From: Callorhinus ursinus
Lineage: Eukaryota; Chordata; Mammalia; Carnivora; Otariidae
Direction: 5' to 3'
NCBI RefSeq assembly: GCF_003265705.1
Contig: NW_020313157.1
Span: 2,463,570 to 2,527,569 of the forward strand
DNA length: 64,000 bases
Every line of letters starts with the position of its first letter. Within the stretch, counting starts at the first letter, position 1. A program made the position numbers and the translations under genes. Under the pieces are notes generated by a model. It searched no databases and was not told the origin of the DNA. It saw nothing but the letters and a program-made list of their open reading frames with translations. Shown piece by piece: positions 52,801 to 60,472 of this stretch.

Positions 52801-55800
52801 NNNNNNNNNNNNNNNNNNNNNNNNNNNNNNNNNNNNNNNNNNNNNNNNNNNNNNNNNNNNNNNNNNNNNNNNNNNNNNNNNNNNNNNNNNNNNNNNNNNN
52901 AAAAAAAAAAAAAAGGAATGGCAGCCTCCCAGCCCCAGCCCTGGTTCCCCAGCACAGTGTGGATAGCCTGGAACACTGGGCAGCTTTTGCCACAGCCCAG
53001 ACAGCTACAGAGGGCTACAAACAGGTACTGTTTACATCCTGTTCTTCAAACAGGAATCCTTCAGCAGACACTTGTTCTGTGCTTACTGTGAAGTAGAACA
53101 TCGTTCTAGGCACCAGGTATGCAAAAACACAAGACGGTCCTTAAGGAGCCCCATCCACTTCCCTCAGAAAGACCACCGGGGGCACCTGGGTGGCTCAGTC
53201 ATTAAGCATCTGCCTTCCACTCAGGTCATGATCCCAGGGTCCTGGGATCGAGCCCTACATCGGGCTCCCTGCTCGGCAGGGAGTCTGCTTCTCCCTCTGC
53301 CTCTTCCCCTGTTTGTGTTCCCTCTCTCGCTGTCTGTCAAATAAATAAAATCTTAAAAAAAAAAAAAGACCACCAGCTCTGGTATCCCTGGCTCCTAGCC
53401 TCAGCCTCCTACCTTGGGAGGCCAGCCAGGAGGACTGCGCAGTGTGTCTCTGGCCTGGCTGTTTTGTTTGTTGTGCACTGCGTGCAGCTCACAGTAGGAT
53501 CTGTGACTTTTGCAGTGTGATTTGTTCATCCAGGAGGGGGCCCGCCTAGGAAGAACCCCCGCTGAAGTCGTTTCGACTTGTGACATCACCTTTGCCTGCG
53601 TGTCAGATCCAAAGGCAGCCAAGGACGTAAGGATCCCCTCCCTCCCCTCAGTGTGTCAGGTTGTAGCCAGGAAAACTGGCTGGCCTCCCTGCTTTCTCCC
53701 CTGCCCATGAGTAAGTGTGTGTAGCATGTGGGAGGGTTGTATTTCCTATTTGGGGCCATCCCCGTTGTGAAAGTAATCTGCATAAATTAAATACAGCCGT
53801 CCTTTAATTCAGAACAGAATGAAAATAACTGGGGTCCCTGAGATCTATGCTGATCATCCCATGTATTCTTATTTGGTTCATGTGGTGAGGTCCTACGTTT
53901 AGCTCTGGCTGTATTTGTATGTTTTATAAGTTCAAGTACAATAGTCATCTTGTTAAATTGGTAACTAATTTAATCCAAGTGAATCCAAAGAAGCCCAAGA
54001 AAACACTGAGGTTATCATTTAAATGGGAGGTTTTTAGTAAAAAGGAACATGCATGTGTTCTTTTTGAAGATAAATGGGAATAAAGTAGAGGTGTTTTTCT
54101 CTCTTATGCTTGTTTACTTGTTGCCCCCTTTCAGCCTTAATATTTAGTTCCTAATCAGGAAATGAGCCAAAAAAGTAACAGGATTCTGACCTTAGGTCTA
54201 AGGGGCTCCTGGGCGTCTGGCTGGGAGCCTGGGCTATTGCTTCTCCCTTGTGTCCCCACAGCTGGTGCTGGGCCCCAGTGGTGTGCTGCAGGGGATCCGC
54301 CCCGGGAAGTGCTACGTGGACATGTCAACAGTGGATGCTGACACAGTCACCGAGCTGGCCCAGGTAGCGGCCTCGTTCATGCTGGCCCTCCAGCGTCCTT
54401 GGCAGTTGGAGCCCAAGACTCAGGCTGATTGATTATGCCTGAGTGTAGGCAACTTGGTTACTCTAGAAACCAAGCCAGGAGAGGATGAGAGGCCTGTAGC
54501 CTTGGGACCAGCCTGTCTTCACTTTCTACTTTCAAAGCCACAGCTAATCTGAACAGCCGTGTGAGGAGAGGTGCCGCCTGGCTGGGATGGGCGTTAGGTC
54601 CTGTAGCTGCCTGCCCCACAATGAGAAACAATCCAGGCTGCCAGCAGGGCCTTTTTGGTTTAAGCAGCCATCTACAGTTGTTACTAACAGTATTCTTCCT
54701 CCCTAAGCTGCTGGGCCAAGTGAGGGGGTGGTGACTTCTAGCCCTTGTTGTTCTGAGAGTGGCTGAAGAGGGAAGGACAGTGTCTGGAGGAGGTGTGGTC
54801 AGTCAAGCCATTGGCATGGTCATGCTTGGTCATCGCAAGAAATTCTAAGTCTGTGGGGAGACCACCCCCCCACCCCCCTCCCCTGCTTCTCTGTTTACTG
54901 CATGTAATTCAGGCATCTGTTTGGGGCCTCGGTGTGGAAGGCCAGGTGTTTCCACTTGAAACCCCTGTGAGAGGCAAGGCCTTCAGAAGCTATGACTTTC
55001 CTTTCCAGGTGATTGTGTCCAGGGGGGGCCGCTTTCTGGAAGCCCCAGTCTCAGGGAATCAGCAGCTGTCTAATGATGGGATGTTGGTGATCTTAGCAGC
55101 CGGAGACAGGGGCTTGTATGAGGACTGCAGCAGCTGCTTCCAGGCAATGGGGAAGACCTCCTTCTTTCTAGGTAACACGCCTGCCCACCCATCGGGCCAC
55201 TGCAGGCCCGGAGGCTGGGTGGGCCACATCCCCTCTAGACTGCACTGATGACAGCGTCAATCCCGCACGGCCTCTCTGCCTGGGGCCCCCGTGGGAAGGT
55301 TTCCTTTGACTTGCACAGTCAGTGCCTGGAAGGAGGAAGAGCCCGAAGGGTCAGAGCCAGTTCTGTCAGGGGCAGGTGAATGGGGCCTCCCCTGGGTGTA
55401 GAGGTGGGTCCGAGCAGGGATGAGGGTGGGCAGAAAAGTCCCTGCTCTCCGAATTCTTGGGAAGTGACCGTGATTCTCTGCCCTGGCCAGGTGAGGTTGG
55501 CAACGCAGCCAAGATGATGCTGATCGTGAACATGGTACAGGGAAGCTTCATGGCCACCATCGCTGAGGGGTTAACCCTGGCCCAAGTGACAGGCCAGTCC
55601 CAGCAGACACTCTTGGACATCCTCAATCAGGGACAGTTAGCCAGCATCTTCCTGGACCAGAAGTGCCAAAGTGAGTTGCCTTCATCCTCTCCGTGCATTT
55701 TAGTTGTGATTGGAGCTGAGAAACTGGGTCAGGCCTCTGTCACAGAGCATTCTCTTCTTCAAGGGCTCACTGGTATGAAAGACGCACCCTCTCTAATCAG

Positions 55801-58800
55801 TCCATGCCCTCTACCAGAGGGGGTCCAGAGACATGGCAGATGGGATTTGGGGGTATTGGCTGGGAACTGGTCTCTTCAGTGTCCAAGAGGGAGGAAATGC
55901 GAGATGTTGAGCCCTGACGGTACAGCAGATAGTTTCTTAGTTAAGAGTCCCTTTAATTCTTCTGATCTGTGCTTTCCCGCCTCAGATATCCTGCAAGGGA
56001 ACTTTAAGCCTGATTTCTACCTGAAGTACATTCAGAAGGATCTCCGTTTAGCCATTGCCCTGGGGGATGCCGTCAACCATCCTACTCCAATGGCAGCTGC
56101 AGCCAATGAGGTAACTGCAAGAGGCGGGGGATCTGGCAGCCTTCCCTTGGTTTTTAGTCGTCCTTCCCTCTCTTTGTTTTGTGTCTCTTTGTGTCTCACC
56201 TCTTGAGGTGGAAGCTCAGGTCATTGATTCTAGACAGGAGCATTTAAAAGCATACATTTCCTTCTGAGCCATGCTTATTTCCCTTGTGATTTCTTTGACC
56301 TGTGGATGACTTAAAAGTGTGTCAGATAATTGGAGTCATCCTATGAATCTAATGGCTATTGATTACTGATGTATATCTCTTGTGGTTAAAAAACACATCC
56401 TGTGTGATTTTTAACTCTTTAAATTCATTCAGACTTGTTTTGTGGCCCAGCAGATGGTCTGTCTTGGTGGGTGTACCATGTGCACTTACGAAGACTCTGT
56501 TCTGCAGTTGTTGGGTGCTGTGTTTTGCAAATAATCAGTTAGGTCGAGGTTGGTAGTGTTTTTTCAGGTCATCTTTACTGGCCTTTTTCTCTGGTTCTTT
56601 TAGTTGCTGAGAGATACTAAAATCTCCAACTATGATTGTAGCAAAGTCTGTTTTTCCCTTTAACTCTATTATCTTCAAAACTCTTGTGGTTGGGTCCTTA
56701 GCCATTTGTGATGGTCATATCTTCCTAATGAACTTGCCCTTTAATTATTATGAAATGTATAGAAGCCCATAGCCTGGTCTCACTGTAGCTGCTACTGTGT
56801 TCACGGTATATCTTTTTCCATTCATTTATTTTCAACTTGTGTCTTTTTATTTAAATTGTATCCTTTGTATACAGTCTGTCCTTGGGGCTTGCATTTTTAT
56901 CCCTTCTGATGGCATCTGCCTATTAAGTGGAGTGTTTGGTCATTAACATTTGTTTGAGTAGCAACAAAACACCTACATATGCACTTTTTAAAAACAGTTG
57001 GGTTTGGGGGAAGGGTTGTTTATTTGTTTTAATAAGTTTATTTTAAGTAATCTTATACCTGATGTGGGGCTCAAACTCAGGACGGTAAGATCAAGAGTTG
57101 GGTGCTCTACCAACTGAGCCAGCCAGCTGCCGTTCTTTAGAAAGCCGTCAGCTTTCTCAGCCCGACAGAAGGGTAGCCTTAAAAAAGCTGAGCAATACTT
57201 CATTAGAGTTACAATCAAAACCGTATTTTGGGGTGCCTGGGTGGCTCAGTTGTTTGGGCGACTGCCTTAGGCTCAGGTCATGATCCCGGAGTCCCAGGAT
57301 CGAGTCCCGCATCTGGCTCCCTGCTCGGCGGGGAGTCTGCTTCTCCCTCTGACCCTACCCCCTCTTGAGCTCTCTCTCTCTCACTCTCTCTCAAATAAAT
57401 AAAAAATTTCAAAAAAAAAAAAAGTATTTTGTGTAAAACACATATACGAAACACATAAATTCATTTATTTTAGAGGCTGTATCTTCTAGATACTATAAGA
57501 GGACACATATTTTCATTCAAGTTAAACAAGTCTCAAGTGGATTGTTCCAGCATAGAAGTAAAGAAACACAGTTCTGCTCTTTTCAGATGTGGCTCTTCGT
57601 AATATGTAATCAGTCTCCTGTCCCTTCCTTGCCTGCCTGGACATTTCAGAGAACTTACTTCACCTTTTCAGATTGCAGTACAGTTTTCACGTTCCCCCCG
57701 TTTGTTTTGCCTTGGATTCTCTTTTAGCAGTGGACTTCTCTGTGTATTTTATATAATTTTTTTGTTGATTGTCTTTAATTGAAGTTACTTCTGAAGGGTC
57801 TGTGTGTGGCTTGTGTTGGCAGCTTTCTCTGTGAAGTGATTTCTGACTTGCCTCTGCCCTGACTCTGCAAGATTCATTGGCTTGAAAACAGGTATTTTGG
57901 TTAATTTCAGTGGAGCGTGGTGCTTTCTGGAAGGTGTGAATTTAGGCTCCTCGCTGGAGCTCAGTGTTCAGGATCTTAAGATTAACTAGTCCGTTAACAT
58001 TTAGTCTTTATCTTTTTTTTTTTAATTTTTTTTTTAAAGATTTTATTTATTTGAGAGAGAGAATGAGAGATAGAAAGCACAAGAAGGAAGAGGGTCAGAG
58101 GGAGAAGCAGACTCCCCGCTGAGCAGGGAGCCCGATGCGGGACTCGATCCCAGGACTCCAGGATCATGACCTGAGCCGAAGGCAGTCGCTTAACCAACTG
58201 AGCCACCCAGGCGCCCAACATTTAGTCTTTATCTTAATGTCTATTGATGTGTGGTTGGATTTGGAGGTGCCGTTTTATCATTTGATTGCTATTTGTCCCT
58301 TCTGGCTTTTGTCTGTTTCTCCTTTTTTAGTGCCTTTTGGATTATTTGAATATTTTTTAGAATTCCATTTTCTTCATTGACTTTTTAATAATACACTGTT
58401 TCTCTTTTATCTTTGCTCTAGGGATTGCAGTATGGAAGGATATCCAATATCCTTAACTTCATGGCCTACTTAGGGTTAATGTTGTACCTCTTCACATAAA
58501 ACATAGATCCATTTCCTGCTCCCGCCCTCCCTCCTTTAAGGGAAGGCTTCTTAACCTGGGCACCATTGCCATTTTGTTGTGGGAGCCGTCCTGTGCATTG
58601 CAGGATATTTAGCATTATTAGCAGTGTCCTATACCCACTAGAAGCCAGCAGTGTCCCCTCAGTTGAGAAGAGGTCTGTAGACATTACCACGTGTCCCGTG
58701 GGGCAAAATATCCCCAGCTTGAGAAGCCCTGCTTTGTTTTTGTTTTTTTTTTTTTAGATTTGATTTATTTTGAGAGAGCGTGTACATACATGTGCATGAG

Positions 58801-60166
58801 TCAGGGGCGGGGAGGGCAGAGGGAAGGGGACAAACAGACTCCACACTGAGTGTGGGGTCTGATGTGGGGCTTGATCCCACGTCCCTGATATCATGACCTG
58901 AGCTAAAATCAAGAGTCGGTTGCTCTGAGCCACTAACCACCCAGGTGCTCCAAGAGAACCCCTGCTTTGGGGTATAGATTTTCTGTGTGTTACATCTGCC
59001 TTTGTTCTAAACCTACCAGAGGATGTTGGAATGTTTTAAGTGGTCGTATGTATTTTTTTTAAGTAAGAGAAAAAAATACTTCTCTGTTTGTCTAATTTAC
59101 CATTTCCAGTGTTCTCCATTTTCTGAAGATTTGAATTTCTCTCTGGTATTGTTCCCTTTCAACTGGAAGAACTTGCTTTAGCATTCCCTGTAATGCAGGT
59201 CTGCTGGCAACAGTTTGTTTTCTTTTCTCTGAAAAGGTCTTTATTTAGCCTTCATTTTGAGTTGACAGCTACACCTGAGCTATAATGGACACTCAGTTGT
59301 CATGGCTTCAACTTTACTATGTTTTAAAAAAGATGAGGATGCAGCTAACTCTGTGGGAGGAACCTGGTGTCCAGCTGCATTTCCTCAGTGTGCCTGGACG
59401 CCACACTGCCCTGCTCAAATGGCTTTTTAATTCTCTTCACACTCGTTCGTAGTATTCACCTAGTGGCTCTGGAGTGGCCGTCAGCTGCCAAGCACTGTTC
59501 TAGGCTCTGGGGACATGTTGAGGGGCCGCCCGTTCCCTTCCTTGTGGAGCTTATGTTTCAATGGAGGGAGGCACAATATAAGCAGATAGTTATTTAAACA
59601 ATCTCTGAAGGTCAGAAGTATGAATAAAATAGAGTAAGAAAAGGTGACCAGGATCAAGTGGTACAGCCACTGCTTTCCATAGGCTGGTCAGGGAAGGCCT
59701 TGGAGCGGACTGGGAAGGAGCCAGCCATGCCTAGGGAAAGGCTTCCCATGCAGAGGGAAGGGCAAGGATAGTGGCCCAGAGAGTAACATGGGAAGACCCT
59801 AGAGGCAGAGACATGATTATAATTACTAACTCTGAGCACTTGACCTCCCTCGCTCCATTTAGTCCTCACGATAACGTTGTTATCTCCTCCATGACATGAA
59901 GGACTAGTGATGAAGACAGAAACTGAGGCACTTGGCTCAAGATCAGTGGAGGGTGGCCAGGAGTTGCACCCAGACAGCCTGGATTCCAGAGCCTGCCTGC
60001 CTGACCGCATCTAGAACTACCTCCACAAAGCAGATTGTGTCTTTAAGTCAGCTCTGTGGTCAGACACTGAGCCCATCTCCTTTTTTTCCAGGTGTACAAA
60101 AGAGCCAAGGCACTGGACCAGTCTGACAACGACATGTCTGCCGTGTACCGAGCCTACATACACTAA
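26284..60166 (+). CDS. GLYR1: Glyoxylate reductase 1 homolog (NPAC/NDF/NP60), complete, 16 coding exons, 553 aa
   Basis: GLYR1 is a nuclear, nucleosome-binding protein. It reads H3K36-methylated chromatin through its PWWP domain, stimulates the H3K4me1/2 demethylase KDM1B/LSD2, and helps Pol II pass nucleosomes. Joined exons 26284-26321, 27358-27394, 28452-28531, 37932-38070, 38611-38853, 43696-43782, 44673-44729, 45492-45542, 45635-45708, 48069-48168, 53516-53626, 54262-54363, 55009-55171, 55491-55670, 55986-56110 and 60092-60166 sum to 1,662 nt, exactly 553 codons plus TAA, the human length. The layout is PWWP 1-~95 (PPWPGK at 20-25), a basic and serine-rich linker, AT-hook RKRGRPPK at about 169-176, KDM1B-binding segment 214-225, and a Rossmann dehydrogenase from about 265 (GLGLMG, 274-279). 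The catalytic-lysine position is Met437, so a pseudo-dehydrogenase is expected. The ATG has strong context. It is transcribed divergently from UBN1. Confidence 0.98.
27358..27394 (+). CDS. GLYR1: GLYR1 coding exon 2 (PWWP motif)
   Basis: 37-nt micro-exon after TCTCTAG. It encodes [12 protein letters not shown] and ends at donor GTGAGT. The PPWPG sequence is this protein's form of the PWWP signature. Confidence 0.97.
28003..28170. mobile_element. Old L1 fragment in GLYR1 intron 2
   Basis: AATTGAAGCATAATTGACAT then ACAATGTCATAGTAGTTTTC resembles a common old-L1 segment. Confidence 0.6.
28452..28531 (+). CDS. GLYR1: GLYR1 coding exon 3
   Basis: 80 nt encoding [20 protein letters not shown] then FFGTED; His is split CA|T. 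Donor GTGAGT. The FFVKFFGT strand is part of the PWWP beta-barrel. Confidence 0.97.
29243..29470 (-). mobile_element. Carnivore SINE, minus
   Basis: Perfect 12-bp duplication CCTGGGTTAGAG at 29231-29242 and 29471-29482. Confidence 0.94.
29823..30091 (+). mobile_element. Head-to-tail SINE dimer in one target duplication
   Basis: The first unit (29823 to about 29990) ends in AAATAATAAATCTTTTG. The second (about 29991-30091) starts GGGGGGGCCTGGGTGGCTCA and stops in the head (GGGATCGAGCTCCACATC) before poly(A). The pair is flanked by the perfect 16-bp AGAAGGGTGATGGAAG at 29807-29822 and 30092-30107. Confidence 0.92.
31247..31824 (-). mobile_element. Array of three minus-strand SINEs
   Basis: Three head ends (GAGCCACCCAGCCGCCCC, GAGCCACCCAGGCACCC, GAGCCACCCAGGGGCCCC) end near 31479, 31640 and 31824. 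CCAGGTCT flanks the whole (31239-31246 and 31825-31832). TTTGCTTTTTTGTTTTTT recurs near 31262 and 31645. Confidence 0.88.
32575..32690 (+). mobile_element. Internally deleted carnivore SINE
   Basis: A short copy with part of the head and middle missing. Perfect 14-bp duplication AGATAAAGATTTCA at 32561-32574 and 32691-32704. Confidence 0.9.
32767..32848 (+). repeat. 41-bp tandem duplication
   Basis: Two 41-bp units start at 32767 and 32808 (TGATGTCCTGTTAGGAAGAG and TGATGTCCTATTAGGAAGAG). They differ at two positions. Confidence 0.93.
35143..35231 (+). mobile_element. Truncated carnivore SINE, head only
   Basis: CACCTGGGTGGCTCAGTCGG through TCAGAGTCATGAT, then an A-rich tail with no CT-rich body. 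Confidence 0.85.
36558..36690 (-). mobile_element. Old carnivore SINE, minus
   Basis: Poly(T), diverged body, ending AAGTCACCCAGACGCCCC. Confidence 0.85.
37108..37306 (+). mobile_element. Young carnivore SINE
   Basis: Near-consensus copy with the perfect 16-bp duplication AAAGACCTCCTGTTAC at 37092-37107 and 37307-37322. It lies 0.6 kb upstream of GLYR1 exon 4. Confidence 0.95.
37932..38070 (+). CDS. GLYR1: GLYR1 coding exon 4
   Basis: 139 nt after a 9.4 kb intron. It encodes [20 protein letters not shown] then [20 protein letters not shown] and AKGKDQ: the last PWWP strand and its C-terminal helices. Donor GTGAGA, phase 0. Confidence 0.97.
38370..38525 (+). mobile_element. MIR-like element
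   Basis: AAGTGATTTGACTTTATCTG with CTATTTCATAGGGTTGTTGT follows the MIR core and 3' order. Confidence 0.65.
38611..38853 (+). CDS. GLYR1: GLYR1 coding exon 5 (linker and AT-hook)
   Basis: 243 nt, phase 0 at both ends. It encodes a serine/lysine-rich linker beginning [20 protein letters not shown] and ending [14 protein letters not shown], an AT-hook for minor-groove DNA contact. Donor GTTTGT. Confidence 0.97.
40798..40950 (+). mobile_element. MIR element
   Basis: GTGTGGCCTTGGCCAACTTC, then TTGGTTTCCTCGTCTGATCA, and TGAGAATTAAACAAGTAAC follow the MIR consensus order. Confidence 0.8.
43035..43233 (+). mobile_element. Young carnivore SINE
   Basis: Perfect 15-bp duplication AAAACGCTGGGCACA at 43020-43034 and 43234-43248, 0.45 kb before GLYR1 exon 6. 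Confidence 0.95.
43696..43782 (+). CDS. GLYR1: GLYR1 coding exon 6
   Basis: 87 nt, phase 0 at both ends. It encodes [20 protein letters not shown] then FKWQPTVSE. The last nine bases contain a second, better donor (GTGAGT at 43774), nine bases upstream of the GTAACA donor used here to keep the VSE residues. Confidence 0.93.
44673..44729 (+). CDS. GLYR1: GLYR1 coding exon 7 (KDM1B/LSD2-binding segment)
   Basis: 57 nt, phase 0 at both ends, encoding [19 protein letters not shown] (residues 209-227). Residues 214-225 are the segment reported to contact KDM1B/LSD2. Donor GTGAGT. Confidence 0.96.
45175..45330 (+). mobile_element. MIR-like element
   Basis: GTTGGACAGATCTGGGTTGC, then a CTTGTAACTCTGAGTG segment, resembles the MIR core. 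Confidence 0.6.
45492..45542 (+). CDS. GLYR1: GLYR1 coding exon 8
   Basis: 51 nt, phase 0 at both ends, encoding [17 protein letters not shown]. Donor GTACGT, only 92 bp before the next exon. Confidence 0.96.
45635..45708 (+). CDS. GLYR1: GLYR1 coding exon 9
   Basis: 74 nt encoding [20 protein letters not shown] then PTDK and a split Lys (AA|G). Donor GTAGGA. It leads into the Rossmann fold. Confidence 0.95.
45965..46162. mobile_element. MER5A-like DNA transposon relic
   Basis: Inverted termini GTGGTTCTCAGA and TTTGAGAACCACTGG, with internal CAGAATCACCTG and TAGGCCCCACCC. Confidence 0.8.
48069..48168 (+). CDS. GLYR1: GLYR1 coding exon 10 (dinucleotide-binding motif)
   Basis: 100 nt encoding [20 protein letters not shown] then [19 protein letters not shown] is the GxGxxG Rossmann loop; WNRT is typical of beta-hydroxyacid dehydrogenases using NADP. 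Donor GTAAGC. Confidence 0.97.
48365..48590 (-). mobile_element. Carnivore L1 3' fragment, minus
   Basis: TTGGTTTCAGGTGTAGAATT, ACCCATCACCCATTTAGTCC and CTTAGTTTGTTCTCTACAGT match the antisense of carnivore L1 3' ends. Confidence 0.75.
48615..48867 (+). mobile_element. Carnivore SINE with 3'-transduced flank
   Basis: The SINE ends in an A-rich tail near 48818. It is followed by about 34 bp of unrelated sequence (GCTCACTAGGATGCGCAGTG and on), then a second A-rich tail. GTAAACATTTA flanks the whole at 48604-48614 and 48868-48878. Confidence 0.88.
49100..49285. mobile_element. Probable old DNA-transposon relic
   Basis: GTGGTAGCCACTAGCCACAT and GTGGCTCTTCCAACACTTGA are typical of a widespread mammalian hAT-like relic. 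I do not assign the family. Confidence 0.5.
50192..50466 (+). mobile_element. Old SINE dimer-like copy
   Basis: Two successive heads (GAGCGCCTGGGCAGCGCATT near 50193; TTTCGGCTCAGGTCATGATC near 50312) share one CT-rich tail and poly(A). Confidence 0.8.
50622..50817 (+). mobile_element. Young carnivore SINE
   Basis: Perfect 13-bp duplication AAAACATAAAGCT at 50609-50621 and 50818-50830. Confidence 0.95.
51301..51470 (-). mobile_element. Carnivore SINE, minus
   Basis: Target copies TGTTTGTTGTTTTTAAA (51284-51300) and TGTTTATTGTTTTTAAA (51471-51487) differ at one position. Confidence 0.92.
51835..52036 (+). mobile_element. Carnivore SINE, source-like copy
   Basis: Carries the diagnostic stretch TCTGCTCTTCACCCGAGTTG and tail AAATGGATAAAATTAAAAA. 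Duplication AAAAGTTGGATAC at 51822-51834 and 52037-52049. Confidence 0.93.
52051..52245 (+). mobile_element. Carnivore SINE directly downstream of another
   Basis: Begins GGGGCGCCTGGGTGGCTCAG one base after the target copy of the preceding SINE and ends in poly(A). Confidence 0.92.
52422..52912 (+). mobile_element. Composite of two SINEs in one target duplication, with assembly gap
   Basis: Unit one (52422 to about 52605) has the same diagnostic body as 51835-52036. The same flank GTTGGATACAGG follows it, then a second SINE from about 52618 enters (CT)n and the gap. AAGGAATGGCAGCCTC flanks the whole at 52406-52421 and 52913-52928. Confidence 0.88.
52801..52900. other. Assembly gap of 100 N
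   Basis: Exactly 100 N between a (CT)n run of more than 40 bases and poly(A), inside a SINE. The true length is unknown. It lies in GLYR1 intron 10 and touches no exon. Confidence 0.99.
53178..53364 (+). mobile_element. Carnivore SINE near GLYR1 exon 11
   Basis: Duplication AAAGACCACC at 53168-53177 and 53365-53374. It ends about 150 bp before exon 11. Confidence 0.93.
53516..53626 (+). CDS. GLYR1: GLYR1 coding exon 11
   Basis: 111 nt after a 5.3 kb repeat-laden intron with an assembly gap. It encodes [20 protein letters not shown] then [17 protein letters not shown], the second half of the Rossmann domain. Donor GTAAGG. Confidence 0.97.
54262..54363 (+). CDS. GLYR1: GLYR1 coding exon 12
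   Basis: 102 nt encoding [20 protein letters not shown] then [14 protein letters not shown]. Acceptor CCCCACAG, donor GTAGCG. Confidence 0.97.
55009..55171 (+). CDS. GLYR1: GLYR1 coding exon 13
   Basis: 163 nt encoding [20 protein letters not shown] then [20 protein letters not shown] and [14 protein letters not shown] with a split Gly. FLEAPVSG corresponds to the substrate-binding loop of the dehydrogenase family. Donor GTAACA. Confidence 0.97.
55491..55670 (+). CDS. GLYR1: GLYR1 coding exon 14 (degenerate catalytic motif)
   Basis: 180 nt encoding [20 protein letters not shown] then [20 protein letters not shown] and [19 protein letters not shown]. Aligned by eye with the family motif GxVGxGxxxKxxxN, the catalytic lysine position falls on Met437. 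Donor GTGAGT. Confidence 0.97.
55986..56110 (+). CDS. GLYR1: GLYR1 coding exon 15
   Basis: 125 nt encoding [20 protein letters not shown] then [20 protein letters not shown] and E. This is the all-helical C-terminal dimer/tetramer domain. Donor GTAACT. Confidence 0.97.
57034..57131 (-). mobile_element. Old SINE fragment, minus
   Basis: TGATGTGGGGCTCAAACTCA through CAACTGAGCCAGCCAGCTGC resembles an antisense tRNA-type SINE head. Confidence 0.75.
57231..57423 (+). mobile_element. Carnivore SINE
   Basis: GGGTGCCTGGGTGGCTCAGT to poly(A), flanked by GTATTTTG (57223-57230 and 57424-57431). Confidence 0.93.
58015..58216 (-). mobile_element. Young carnivore SINE, minus, in L1
   Basis: Perfect 19-bp duplication AACATTTAGTCTTTATCTT at 57996-58014 and 58217-58235. 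Confidence 0.96.
58543..58736. mobile_element. Probable non-autonomous DNA transposon relic
   Basis: TTGTGGGAGCCGTCCTGTGC, then ATTGCAGGATATTTAGCATT and a CAAAATATCCCCAGCTTGAG end belong to a common mammalian MER-type relic. The family is not assigned. Confidence 0.55.
58737..58952 (-). mobile_element. Old carnivore SINE, minus
   Basis: Poly(T) to ACCACCCAGGTGCTCC. Diverged target copies: GAGAAGCCCTGCTTTG and AGAGAACCCCTGCTTTG. Confidence 0.88.
59440..59720 (+). mobile_element. LINE-2-like fragment
   Basis: CAAGCACTGTTCTAGGCTCT, then a GGGACATGTTGAGGGGCCG stretch and CTTGTGGAGCTTATGTTTCA, is typical L2 order. Confidence 0.7.
59830..60010 (-). mobile_element. MIR-like element before GLYR1 last exon
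   Basis: AGACAGAAACTGAGGCACTT, then GGAGTTGCACCCAGACAGCC and TGGATTCCAGAGCC resemble MIR/L2-type sequence. Confidence 0.55.
60092..60166 (+). CDS. GLYR1: GLYR1 coding exon 16, with stop
   Basis: 75 nt after a 4.0 kb intron. It encodes [20 protein letters not shown] then AYIH and TAA at 60164-60166. Confidence 0.98.
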   Translation: MYKRAKALDQSDNDMSAVYRAYIH

Positions 60167-60428
60167 GCCCTTGATACCCCACCCCTGCCCCCCCAATCTT
60201 CCCTCTGACCCCTCCTCCTCACATGGGGTTGGGGTCCTGGGACTTAACTCTGGACCAGTCCACCTGTCTCCATCTCCTTTTATACAGACTTTGAGACTTG
60301 CCATCAGCACAGCACACAGCGTCACTCCTCCCCTGGAGGTCCTGGGGAGGGGAGGGGTGTCAGCAGGATTGGCCTTTGGGAAAGCTCTTGAGCTGGGCAC
60401 TGGCCCTGGACTAGGTGGCTGTGTGTTC

Positions 60429-60472
60429 ACACACACACACACATACACAAAAACACACACAACCCCTATACA
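60429..60472 (+). repeat. CA-rich microsatellite in GLYR1 3' UTR
   Basis: Imperfect (CA)n with short A interruptions, within the 3' UTR. Confidence 0.85.

Larger units (their letters stand above)
56310..59240 (-). mobile_element. Old L1 (L1M-like) in intron 15, minus, in pieces
   Basis: The antisense of ORF2-type L1 sequence is readable in order: GGCCCAGCAGATGGTCTGTC, AATCTCCAACTATGATTGTA, TATCTTTTTCCATTCATTTA, then after insertions TTGAATATTTTTTAGAATTC and TATTCCCTGTAATGCAGG-like sequence near 59185. At least four younger elements interrupt it. No ORF survives. Confidence 0.75.

Noticed and set aside
55457..56206. 249-codon frame over GLYR1 exons 14-15
   Set aside because: It reads through intron 14. 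The splice junction 55670/55986 restores the known protein.
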